Source: Diprion similis (taxonomy: Eukaryota > Arthropoda > Insecta > Hymenoptera > Diprionidae). From it: a stretch of DNA of 64,000 bases. A program made the position numbers and the translations under genes. Shown here one piece after another: positions 46,855-58,541 of the stretch (positions within the stretch are counted from its first letter, which is position 1; each line of letters starts with the position of its first letter). The stretch spans positions 2,108,001-2,172,000 of the forward strand of contig NC_060114.1 of NCBI RefSeq assembly GCF_021155765.1, given 5' to 3'. The notes beneath the pieces were generated by a model, which saw only the letters and a list, made by a program, of their open reading frames with translations, searched no databases and was not told where the DNA came from.

Positions 46855-49800
46855 TTGGATCCGTCGAGGCCCGATCTCCGTAAAACGAATAACGACAAAG
46901 AAGCTACTGATCTCAATGCCGAACGAAGAAACGTGACCAAATTGATAAAGCATTTTATTAATGCTTTCGCCAAAGATAACAAAGTCGCATTGAAAGAAAC
47001 TGAAATTGAGAGACTAGCAAGTCTAGAAATCACTATCAAAATTGACGAAAGTGTAGGGATTCAACGCACTCGGATACGACGAAGTGCATTTTTTGTTGCA
47101 TGTCAGTGACAGCGCGTAAAGTAAAAAACAGATGGATTGTATCGAATTACCGGAGGCATCTAAAGACTAAGCACGGTCCGGAAGTACTTCCTGCTGACGG
47201 GAAAAAAATTTTACCTCTGCAGTTTCAAACACCAAAGCTGCCAACAGTTCCTTGTTCAGAAAAACTATTAGTTAAGAACCGGAAGAGGTAACAATAGATG
47301 TTAACCCATTCATAGTGTGTCAGGATACCAGAGAGGACGAAGCTGACGACGAAAAAGGAGTTCTTCGAGCAAACGGAGGAAAAAAAAAGAACATTACCAA
47401 AATCATGTAATGACCTCGCTAATGACATCGGATTACCTGACTCGAAGGAAAGCGCGAAATCGAAGACTTTGAAGAGATGCAGGTACAACACACCGACCGA
47501 GGAGATGGAAGTGAAAGCCGAAATTACAACTCCGTCTGAAACGTCTGAAGGAACTGAAGCGAAAGTCCAATCCAAGGTCCAATCAAGTTTTCAAAATCTG
47601 GAGCGTCCAGTGGGATCAAGTCTCTTCAGTGAAATTATCGATCCCAGCCGAGTAGACGGTCGAAATGGAAATTGCTTAAATACTCCAGAGCAAACAGACG
47701 AAAAAGAACTTTGAATCGTCAAACCGGGAATCAATCTCGCATTACAGATTATTATCCTATTCTGCATGAGATACAATAACTGATAAAAAAAAAAAAAAAA
47801 AAATAATGAACTAAGAGAAACCCGGACAGCTTATTTAGAAGAAAAAGAAATTAGGACGGAGTGTTCAACGCTCGGTTCAAAGTGTACCAAAAATTCAAGT
47901 CATTTTCTAAAAGTCTTGATGCAGACAGCTGATAGTAACATGAAAAAACAAAACGGTGGTAATAGATATGAAGAGTCTTTGACATTGTTCGCGTCATATA
48001 TATTTATTTTATGCGGTAGATATATGTACGAAATTTTACAAAAAAATCTTCCTGATTCTCTTCCGTCAGTCAAAACTATTGGTAGGTGTATCAAAAAGGT
48101 CAATGAGCCAGTATGCGGAGGACAATTTTGATTTCATGATTCGAAGGTCTCTACTTACAAGAAAGGTCTCTTCCGCCGCAGGAATGGGTGAGTGAAGACG
48201 CAACACGAATAATTGGTCGTATCCAATATGACTCTCGTTTTAATCAGGTAGTTGGTTTTGTACCGCCATTAAATAGTGATGGCTTACCAGTCTGTGGTTC
48301 ATTTCAAGCTACTTCCGCTGAATTAATTCAGAAATATTTTTAAACGGGGACTATTGCAAACTACGTGTATGTGATAATGGCGCAGCCTCTCCAGGAAGGT
48401 GTTGTTCCGTTTTGCCTGTCATTTTTCGGAACGGACAACCGATTCACGTCAATTGATGTAATACGAAGATGGGCTTGGAGGAGAAAACAAACTGCGCTTG
48501 ACGGAATAACTCTGATAGGATTTTCTTCAGATGGCAACTCACGTTTATTAAAAGCAATCAAGTGTGAAGCCATCCCACAGCCGCCAATTTTGCCGATAGA
48601 ATGGAATAGTTGGTTCATTAAATCTTTATACAGCAGTCGCATCTTTACATTCAAGATAATACACATATCGGTACAAAATTACGTACCGTATTCTTGAAGC
48701 CGTCAATCCTCGTACCACTTGGAAATTTCGTAGTTTCGGAAACTCATCTCAAAATACTAATTGATGAATCAGCAAAGGAAGCATGCCTCAACTGTGACCG
48801 ATTTAAATAGAGCTGACAAAATAAATTTCCAAGCAGTTCAAAAAATTTGCAACCCCCGAGTTATCAATCTGTTACGTAGAATTCCATCCACTGGTGGTAC
48901 TATCGTTTTTCTACAAACAGTTAAAAACATTCTGGATTCCTATTTGGATAAAGATATTGCTGCAATTGAAAGAATTTATCTCATTTGGAAAAGCGTTTTC
49001 TTCTTGCGCCTCTGGCAGCAATGGCTTATGGATAATGACTATAGTGTTACACGAAATTTTATAACGAGTAATGCGTATTCTTGTATACCTAGAGCTCAAT
49101 GCCCATGCTACGTTGACTGAGGATATGCTATAGTAGCTGCCATAAAATTCTTCAGATTGCAACAATCTCCAGAACTTTTCATTCCATGGTTGTTCAGTAG
49201 CTAACCATGTGAACAATTTTTCCGATGGGCAAGATATTTGACTTTTACGCGTTCAACCGTGATAAACTCTAGCATGCTCGAATTTATTCACTGCGTTCAA
49301 AGAATTCTATCCCAGTCTCAAGTTATGCAAGATCTCGGATAGGATTACTCTTTCCCGCGATTCGAACGACAAAGTCAATGTGGAATACAAAATTGGAACA
49401 TTTTTCGCGATATGAAATTATTGACCGAAACTAAAATCTGGACTACAATTGACCGAGCCCGATGCGACGCAAGTGATATTGTTATTTCTTTCGAAATGAA
49501 ACCTCGAATAATTGATAATATTCCTTCATCTCTTAAATCGGTAGATATAAAAAATGATCTTTTTGACGAGGACGACGAAAGTGGGATAGTTTCGAATAGC
49601 GATGAATTAGTACCTGCCGAGATACCTACGGAAGAAGAGGAAGTTGTTTCAGTATTAACGAGAGTGAAACCGTTAACGAAGATTTATCTCTGTTGATATG
49701 CGCTCCAGAAAGTACTCATCGTGAGAGAGCTGAAAATTCCCCAAGACGGACCATTTATTCACTACACTGACCCAAATGGTCGAAAAGGTATAATGAGAAA

Positions 49801-50236
49801 GAGTATGATGTGCTGGATCTATTCTAGTGGTTATAATAAGTTGAGTAGTGACCGGTTACATAGAGTCAAAGGCGCATTGTTGGGTCGGGACTCTAGCAAA
49901 GTTGGACAAAGGGTTTCCAATGGATCAGACGAATATTCTGCGGCGGATGTTGTGCAATGCGAAGATGTTCATATTGGTCAATGGTGTGCCTATATTGGTG
50001 AAAAAGGGTGTGATGTATTTATTGGTAAAATTCTCGCGTTTGTTGACAGTTCTGGAAAAGGTCGGAAACTTGAGTATTCCGCTGAGAGTGCTACTGTCGA
50101 AGCTCTGGTTAAGAATCTTAAGGGTATCATGTGTTTATCTTCCCCATGGTTCGTAGCTGAATCAAATAACTTAGTTATTCATCCGGAACAAACTTATTAT
50201 CGCAATATTGAAGGGTATTTATGTACGCTTCCTTGA
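46855..50236 (+). pseudogene. Decayed transposase-like gene with BED-type finger
   Basis: Protein-like stretches run in order along the + strand but change frame several times. Near 47080-47155 a BED/C2H2-like finger reads KCIFCC...NYRRHLKTKH. An acidic, lysine-rich linker follows (47290-47700). The core (about 48190-49120) includes DATRIIGRIQYDSRFNQVVGF, ANYVYVIMAQPLQEG and TLIGFSSDGNSRLLKAIK, then NLLRRIPSTGGT and RIYLIWKSVFFLRLW. A C-terminal part (49721-50236) is open for 171 codons. From memory this order belongs to a widespread, poorly named transposon-derived family in insects and cnidarians; I cannot give a superfamily. Multiple stops and shifts (for example after 48340) show it is dead. 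No terminal repeats were found. Confidence 0.6.
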
Positions 50237-50699
50237 CCTCTGTTTGAAGATAACGTTCCTCAATATAGCAGCTAAGTTATCGATAAGATAAGTCATAGAT
50301 TATTTCTTTAAATAAAACGGAATTTTTTTTTACTTTTTTTATGTTATCGTAGTATAAGTAAAGTATTTTATGATAATTACTATAATGTAATTTGCAAGCA
50401 AATTCGTAAATAGAAATAGTTGATTATAATTAATAATGAATATATGTAGGTATATGGTGATACCGGGTGATACTTGATACTATGCTATATATTAATAATA
50501 ACATATAATTAATAATGAACATGTATGGTGATACCGGGTAATACTGTGATACTTGTGATATTATTACGTAAAATGTTATTAAATTACCTGAATATGTACT
50601 CTTACCCCTAAATAAACATGAATAACATAGAAACATACACACTCGCACATCCATTAATAAATACCTAATATCAGCAATTGAAAAGTGTTGTTTTGCCCC

Positions 50700-50995
50700 A
50701 AAACCATTTAATAACTTGGAGTCAATTGAAGTCATGTGTAGTCAGTTGAAGTCCCTTAAAGTCATCACAAATCAATTGAAATCAGTAAGTCAGTTTAAGT
50801 TAGCTGAAATCAGTAGATGTCAGTCGAAGTTACTTGAAGTCAGTTGAAGTCAGTGAGTCAATCAAAGTCAGTCGAAGTCAGTTGGAGTCAGTCGAAATCA
50901 CTCGAAGTCAGTTGAAGTCACTTGAAGTCAGTTAAAGTTGGATTCAGTCAAAGTCAGTCGAAGTCAGTTGACTTCATGAAGGCTTGAAGTCAGGT
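50700..50995. repeat. Minisatellite of agtcagttga-type units
   Basis: About 25-30 diverged copies of a 10-bp unit (agtcagttga, agtcacttga, agtcagtcga) in tandem, just downstream of the HDHD2-like gene. Confidence 0.8.
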
Positions 50996-51182
50996 GTACG
51001 GTCAATCGCCGAGTGGTGAACCCCTTGGTTCCGCCCTTCCTGCGTTTCGGAGATATTCAAGGAAAAAATTTGGGTTGTGCTTCAAAAGACCCAGGGTACT
51101 ATAGAGGGTTCAGGCTCCGTTTATTGACTTAATCTTGAATTAATTTTTTTTTACCTAAATCGCAATTGATGAACCCAAATGC

Positions 51183-53506
51183 TCAAGACATTTCTTGTAT
51201 GACAGCCTCGACAGCTTCTACAAACGACGAACATACTTTGTACGGTGCTGGTGATATCTTGTTTTCGTCTTCCTCCCTGTATTTTCCAGTCTGCACAAGG
51301 ATTCCTCTTATCCCTACTGCTTGGGCCCCAGCCACATCGTCTCTCACATCCTTACATTGAAATTTATCCTTCATGACACGTCATTGTTAAACAATATTAG
51401 AACAAACTCATGCTATATACCTATGTTTAAAACCTACATCGCCTATCATAACTGCTTCCTCTGGCCTCGTACTTCCTAAGGCTGCTTTGAAAAATTCAGC
51501 CGTAGGTTTACCGACTACCTCAGCCTTCATATTTGAGGAATACTCCAGGCCTTTTATAAATGGTCCAGGTCCCAATGCCAGGCCATCTTCACGCTTGTAG
51601 TATCGTCCTTCGTGGATAGCTATCAATGATGCACCTTCTAAAAGAAGTCTGCAGCATTCTCGAAGTGATTTATTAAATTTTGTGACAAACAAAATTTTTT
51701 TTTCTCACACAATAGACTCTCCATAACTTCTTGTCTTCAGGACTTTGGCAGTGAAGTCTTGCCTTCGGCTGGCTACACAATCTTGATATTAAAATACCCT
51801 GAATTTTCCTGGTTTTGCTAGCTAAGATTTCCGATTTTTCCTGACTTCTCCGCAATAGCGAAGTCATTATTTGGTTTTCCATATTATTGAGTTCTAATGA
51901 ACTGTATCTCATTACATTTTCCAGTATAGAACAGAAACAAGCAAGCAATCAGCAACACAGATGATCAATACTTTTTGAGTCTCGACCATATTGATTCTAT
52001 AAAAAACATACTATGCATCATGCAATACTAAATATGTACCAATGGTTTTGCTGTTATGATTCATTCATTTATCTTCCTAATCCTATCATCACGAATAAAA
52101 TGTCTAATGAATTATCTACTTTCGTTTCTGATTTTAACCAAATAAGGCAAAAGTAAAGTTTCTTGATATACGTTTTTAAATAACTCAAAAATCACTAACA
52201 ATGAGTAAAACACTTCTGAAAGGTACGAATAAAAGGTCAATTGAGACGAATTATTGTTCAATTATTCTTGACAAAACCTTCTAAACCTCGTTTTAAACTA
52301 CATGAATTAAGGTCGCATTTCACTTGGCAGTTCTTCTATTATTTACGAGCCTTTGATGATATACGAGAATTTTTGATTTAGCTTAACCAAAAGATTTCTC
52401 CGGAAAAGCTCAAAGGTTGTAAAATGATCACGGATACACTATCAAAACCTGATTCAAAGTTATGGAATAGTGAGTTGAAAAATTTTCATACATTCTAAAA
52501 TTTCAAGTAACATCACTGCAGTGTGTAAAAAAAAACTTCCACAAATCCAACTTTAAATTCGGTGTCAAAAATTCAGAATAAACTACACTACTCAACTTGA
52601 AGTGTTTGATCTATTTTCGAAACCGCCTGATTTTTTCAGACCTTAACTCACATTTCTTGATTTTTCCTGGATTTTTTCAACACACACGAATCTACATATT
52701 TAGAAACTGCAGAGTTAAAGATGTTTTCATAAGTTGCTTACGTGAAATTGTTTCTTATGTCACCCTTTGATTTATAATTCTGCTACAGCCATGTGGTATA
52801 AAAGATTTTTGCAAGTTATGAAGAGTCGACTTCAGTAATTGTAGATGCTGGCTTAGGGAAACTGACCTGAAGGCTTTGTTTAATTCATGGTAATGAAATT
52901 TGGAAGGTGCCAATCCAACAACCACAGCATTTTGTGGACTGTCTTTGACAAGGTCTGTAAAATCTTCCATTGCCGCATCATCAATTAACAACAGAGGGTT
53001 TAGTTGGCGAGATATCAATACTTGTTTGACTGCGTTGAGCGAACTGAAGATTTCATTTTTATCGATCTCAAACCCAATTTCATTTAAACGACCATGCAAG
53101 TATCTCATCGACTCCTTTGACGTGTTGGTGACAAATTTTATGGATGCATTGGTATTCCGTAGCCTGCAAGTAATTGTAGTAAAATCACATAGTTATGACT
53201 AACAATAGTCCAGTGCATATAATATCAATAATAAATAAAAACATTGTGTTCTCTAAGAATTCTATGAAATAAACGAATCAGGCACACAGCACAAACAAAT
53301 AGCAACATTCAATGCAAGGTGTAATGTCATTGCAACTAATTCCAAGTTCACACAGTTCACAAATGCTCAAAGTATGCTAATTGATCGCGAATTGGAATAT
53401 AGCTTGAGGACCTTTCTAAAGCTTCCACAGCTCCTGGTATGACGTTATTGTCTACGTGAAGTGTTCCACTGAGGTCTATCATAACCGTTCTTATTCTTCG
53501 AGTCAT
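51183..53506 (-). CDS. HDHD2: HDHD2-like HAD-superfamily phosphatase, complete, four exons
   Basis: Exons on the - strand: 53506-53412 (95 nt), 53163-52867 (297), 51648-51438 (211), 51350-51183 (168). Total 771 nt, 256 residues, close to the 259 of the human protein. All introns are GT-AG and phases agree. Exon 1 starts [18 protein letters not shown], with the nucleophile Asp11 in the DLSGTLH motif typical of this subfamily. Exon 2 begins with the FVTNTSKES motif and contains [12 protein letters not shown]. Exon 3 carries [20 protein letters not shown] and the VVGKP lysine. The exon 3/4 join gives [13 protein letters not shown], the second metal-binding motif. The C-terminus [16 protein letters not shown] also fits. 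Members are cytosolic HAD hydrolases of uncertain natural substrate. A polyadenylation signal (AATAAA, - strand) lies at about 51119-51124. No lesion is visible; this is the clearest ordinary host gene here. Confidence 0.92.
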
Positions 53507-53819
53507 GCTTTATTTTGTCTTCTGATAGGTGTATATTTCCAGTTTTACAAAAACGAAAATATTGATTTCACAACTGAAATAATACAAAATGTACTACTGA
53601 ACTGTGCTGAGCACGGACCACCGTGATTGTGATAACCATGGAGACTAGAGTAAAGGAGTTGAGCTCTATACATATGATTTGGCATCAAAAATCCGTAAAA
53701 TAACGGCTTGCGCTGGTAACATCCGACCGCCCGGCTATAAGTTATTCGTTTTCTATTTTCATAACCTCAACTAATCACACCTAACCTCAGAATCTTGCAG
53801 CCGTTCTTCTGGCGACTAA

Positions 53820-53950
53820 GGGTGCATTCCGAAACTAGCTGGCAGTGCTGAAAACTCCTCAGGACAAAGACAGAGCTAGTCACAAACTCGGCAGCGCAAA
53901 AGAGATAAGAGATTGCCGATAGCACTGGGAGCTAATTTTGGAACGCAACC
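53820..53950. mobile_element. Harbinger-like MITE, copy 1
   Basis: A 131-bp element starts GGGTGCATTCCGAAACTAGC and ends with the complementary GGAACGCAACC, flanked by TAA on both sides (53817-53819 and 53951-53953). A TWA target duplication and GGG(T)GC ends are typical of PIF/Harbinger elements. It lies about 310 bp upstream of the HDHD2-like ATG. Confidence 0.7.
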
Positions 53951-54003
53951 TAATTAAGTCTACGAAAAACCCCTAGAGGAAGGTTACCAAGGGATCATGG
54001 TGT

Positions 54004-55909
54004 TGTGACGTCGGAGCGGCTGTAACATCCGACCGGAACGTCCGTATGTTTTATTGTTTATGATCATTCCCTAACATTAGTTACCAACTAACCAAAACTC
54101 TAAATGTGAGAACTCTGTAAGAAAGTCATTCAAGGAAACTGCTTAACCATCTGAAAGGCCCTAGATGAGGCATAACAACCATTATCATTAATCAAGAGTC
54201 CAGAAACCATATTACAGGATCCTCACATTACAGGAGACTATGATATTATTATTTTATTATCACAATTTACTAACACCGTTATATCGAAATATTATACAAT
54301 ACCTAGTTGCAAACACGAAGTTTAGAGCCACATTATAGGCAACCTACGCTACAGCCTACAGCCCACGAGATAGATAAGACTATAACATGAAGATATATAA
54401 TCAATATAATAGAAAAATTAATAACATTAGAGAAATAACCTGTAAAGGCCAGGGACTGCGACACCTCCAAATACGTAAATACAAATTATTCAACATTCCC
54501 TTCCAAAACGCCGTATTGTAGGCAACGCGCCCAAACTTTGGGGGTCACGTAGACCTCTATTGCAGAACCGTACAGAACGCCACCTGGAGAGTGTATCAGT
54601 AACATAATAACAACTCACGGGATGATTCTGTAGGGCGAGGCAATCAAAAGGTAACTCAGGAAAATAATAATGAATAGACTATTATTAAATCATCAGAATC
54701 AAAATATCCACATTATTTTTGGAGACGAAGTATAATAGTGTTCCAGGATTAATTATATTCTATAAAATATATCAAATATTATATTAGAGAACGCTCTTGT
54801 ATCGCAGCTAAACATTAAGCAAGCAAATTAATCAATTATCTTCTATATGACCCTTCATTATATTCCCTAGCATACTAGAACATTCTAGAAATAAAAGTAC
54901 GCTTGTAATATAACGCCCCGTACGCTCGAGAACGCCGACATTGTATAAAATCGAAACCAATATAATGATGTAGGTAAAGCTCACACGGATTCAACCCTAG
55001 GAAGCGGCGATCTCCAGCATACGCGCGTTACGCGCCCGAAGGCCACCTCATAAAGTTTTGTTAGACCCCCTACTCCTTCAGTACAACTACCAAGGAACCG
55101 CGCGCCTATCGACGAATACACTAGCGCGTTGCACCAACACACATATACGTGAAACTCATACCCATAATATACACTAATTCAAATCCTAAAAAACGAATAC
55201 CACTCTAGTTCTCAATCTTAGAGAGGGGGTATGGAGCAAAGAGTTGGGGGCACAGTCCAAAGTCCAACTTTGCACCCAACACCAATAAATCCCATAGCAT
55301 AGCATATCAGCCTAGTTTTAATTCTTAGAATAAGGGGAAGAAATGCGTTGTTGTGGGGCAATGCTCGAGGAGAGGATTTCACACCCCTATCGTTACCGCT
55401 CTGAATAAATACGAGCACACAGCGATCATTCGCTCTCTTGGTTTTTATCTCCAGTAGCTACAATTACTCAGTAGATCCTCGCGGTAAAATCCTCTAGCAT
55501 TTTGCATTCCAACGACGAATCTCTTCCCGATTCATTATCCAATTTTATATTATTAAAATTTGTTCATTCTTATTCTGTGTGTTTAATAAAAATATATTCT
55601 ACTTTAAACCAATTCCGAATCTAAATTATGTGTTCATTTAAAACAAGTTCCTTCATCACACCTATTCAACAGTTCCGGAAGAAGCCATCTCATAAAAGGT
55701 AAGGTAAATTTTATTCTAATAATTTATAACAATTTCCAACTCTCCGTTAATATCCAATTACGCGAATTCGATCAAGTTGTCCATTTCACTTCAGTGATTA
55801 ATCGATATTGGCAACCCACAACTACTGATGTGAAGTCTAGCTAAACATCCGCGATAATCTCTAGTGGCAGTTTTGGGGAATTTTCGTGGAGTGCCGCTCC
55901 GACGTCACA
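54004..55909. mobile_element. 1.9-kb repeat element with 17-bp inverted ends, copy A
   Basis: Begins TGTGACGTCGGAGCGGC and ends with its exact complement GCCGCTCCGACGTCACA (TG...CA ends). An AATAAA occurs near 55404. It contains no transposase or retroelement gene. A second copy in reverse orientation starts at 62542; the two match for at least 1.4 kb, with indels. The TG/CA ends and internal AATAAA fit a solo LTR; the long inverted ends also fit a DNA transposon. No matching target duplication is visible, which leaves the class open. Confidence 0.65.
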
Positions 55910-55916
55910 CTACACT

Positions 55917-56872
55917 GGGTGTATTCTTAAGAGCATACAGGTGTCTAAGACAGGTGTATTCCGCCAGGGAACTGTGGCAGTCCAGTAACGGTAAATTTTG
56001 AATCTTGTAACTGGCGGCTGGTACTATTTACTGATCATTAACTGCCAAAGTGTTCCACCGTGCTGGACAGTAAGAGTGATACATTTGATCTTCAATTTCG
56101 GGTGAAAATCAAAATTGAAATTACAATGGATTTCACACAGAAATTAACAACCACTGACTCTGAAACGAAAAAAACACAAAAGTTGTGCGGCTCATGCTAT
56201 AACGAAATAAAATATGTTATATTAAATTGCTTCATGTCAAAATAATGATTCATCTTGTATTTTGAATACGTATCGGAAATGTTGCTGAAATTCTACATTT
56301 GTGTAACGAATAATAACCGTGTCAATGAAATTTTCTATTCGAGGTATTCTTCGTATAACCTGATTTTTGAAGAGGATTTCATAATGAGTCGCATCCATAT
56401 CATCATCACTATCACTACTACTAGATGTAGTAAAAAAATGATCTACGACTATGCAAAGCGACTATGAATATACTTCTGCGTTATCCATAATAATTTCGTG
56501 AGTATAAAAATTAAGTAGAATTCCGCAATATTTTGACGTGCAACAATAATTGTCAATTACGTTAAGTTAGTTGAGTAAGAATTCAGTCACTTGATTGATT
56601 TTTGAAAATTATTGAAACGGAACACTTCTCAAAAAACAATTGTCAATAAAGACAATGATTATATTTGAAATGTAAAAGATGACAATAAAATATATTTATT
56701 CAGGATTTATTCCAGACGCTATTCTGAGTTCTGACAACAATAACACTCATTTACTGTCCAGCACGGTGGAACACCTTGGCAGTTAATGACCAGTAAATAT
56801 TACTAGCCGCTAGTTACAAGATGAAAAATTTACTATTACTGGACTGCCACAGTTCCCTGGCGGAATACACCC
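55917..56872. mobile_element. 956-bp inverted-repeat element
   Basis: Starts GGGTGTATTC and ends GAATACACCC, flanked by ACT on each side. Subterminal arms are strongly complementary: ccgccagggaactgtggcag near 55960 against its mirror near 56865, and ccaccgtgctggacagtaa against its mirror near 56755. The centre (56080-56740) has small open frames but no transposase. The extended 130-bp arms with 3-bp flanks are compatible with a Harbinger-type nonautonomous element, although ACT is not the usual TWA. Confidence 0.65.
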
Positions 56873-56878
56873 ACTATA

Positions 56879-57007
56879 GGGTGCGTTCCAAAATTAGCTG
56901 GCATCGTTAAAAACTCCCTAGGACAGAGGCAGAGCAGCCCCGAACTCGTCAGCGCAAAAGAGATGAAAGATCGTTGACAGCACTGAGAGCTAATATCGAA
57001 ATGCAGT
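56879..57007. mobile_element. Harbinger-like MITE, copy 2 (degraded right end)
   Basis: Starts GGGTGCGTTCCAAAATTAGC and is clearly related over its length to the copy at 53820-53950, in the same orientation. The right end (cgaaatgcag) has diverged and no TAA duplication is evident on the left. It directly abuts the 956-bp element. Confidence 0.65.
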
Positions 57008-57848
57008 AATTCATTAGAAGTTACTGGTATTTCCGGCGTAAGTTTTGCCTGCTTGAAGTTCGTTCATCCGAACAGCAGAGCAGCAAATTCATGAGCAACG
57101 CTGCTGCTGCATCAAATTACTAAACCTTAGAGCATATAGTAGATGGTGGGAGTCTGTCCTATCCTGGCCCATAAGTGGCGATCACGGACTTATGGACGGA
57201 GCATTCCGTTGCGGGGGTATCCCAAAAGACGGAAGGGGAATCGGCTCGATCAGCCATCTTAATAGGAGCCAATTGCGCGCCACGTTCAAACAGATCACCG
57301 CACATAATAATTACTATCGATGGAGTTTGCTGATAAATATAAGCTTGAATTCAGTGTCTTATTTTCTTGAATAATAATTTATATTGTTTTATTCAGAAAT
57401 AGTAATTTTTCTAATGATTATATGAATATTGACTAAAGTTAAATGTTTAACTATACATAGTAATGGCTTGTTGAAGTATTTTTTCGGGGTATAGAAATTA
57501 GGATTTTGGTGGGGTAAATTTACATTATTTAAGATACATTCTGTGATTGAATTTGCTGAAAACAGCGCCAAACTCATTTCTCTTTTCAAAATAAAAGTGA
57601 GGTACGATATTTATATAGAAATTGGTTTCGGCTCAGGGGTACGACACCTTATCTTGTCCACAGTAAATATTACCTTGGATCTAAATGAAGTCTCCTAGTC
57701 ACAGGTAACGCCAAATCAACTCCGGTGTAAAATATCTGCAAAAAAACGTGGCTGTAGGTAATCTTCGCAATATGAAATGATGAAATAGACGTATGTACGG
57801 AATTTTAATTTTTTGTTGCAAAGGCTAACAATATAACACCACCACATT

Positions 57849-58440
57849 ATGCGGTTAAAAAAAACATATAACAGAGTTAGGAAAGATGTGAAAAACATCT
57901 TGTAGTCTATCACAGTAGAAACGAATGTAGTACGTATCAAAAAAATAAGTAGAAGATGACTGAATGTTGATATCAAATAACATGCGGTTAAAAAAATATG
58001 TAAGAAAATCAGAAAGAATGTGAACATCTTAAATTCTATCACAGTAGGAATAAATGTAGTACGTATCAAAAGTATGAATACAAGACGACTAAATGTCGAT
58101 ATCAAATAACATGTGGTTAAAAAAATATGTAAGAAAATTAGAAAGAATGTGAACATCTTAAATTCTATCACAGTATAGGAATTAATGAATGTAGCACGTA
58201 TCAAAAGTATGAGTACAAGACGACTAAATGTCGATATCAAATAACATGTGGTTAAAAAAATATGTAAGAAAATTAGAAAGAATGTGAACATCTTAAATTC
58301 TATCACAGTAGGAATGAATGTAGTACGTATCAAAAGTGTGAGTACAAGACGACTAAATGTCGATATCAACTAACATGCGGTTAAAAAAATATGTCACAAA
58401 ATTATGAAGAATTTGAAAAACATCTTATAGTCTATCAGGC
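57849..58440. repeat. Minisatellite, unit about 129-135 bp, inside the P element
   Basis: The phrase atg(c/t)ggttaaaaaaa recurs at 57849, 57982, 58111, 58246 and 58375. Units are highly similar. The - strand frame 58369-57716 reads through them, giving repeated hydrophobic peptides, but this is a consequence of the repeat, not evidence of a protein. Confidence 0.85.
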
Positions 58441-58541
58441 ACAGACAGTTAAATAGCTTATAAAAAATAGTCACAAATATAAAGAACCACAGCCGCAGAA
58501 AAAATATTAGTAGCATAATAGTATTTTTGTACAGACAGCCT

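Noticed and set aside
57716..58369. 217-codon hydrophobic - strand frame resembling a membrane protein
   Set aside because: Generated by the 130-bp minisatellite, whose unit lengths (129-135 bp) keep the frame open by chance in most units; no start context or homology.
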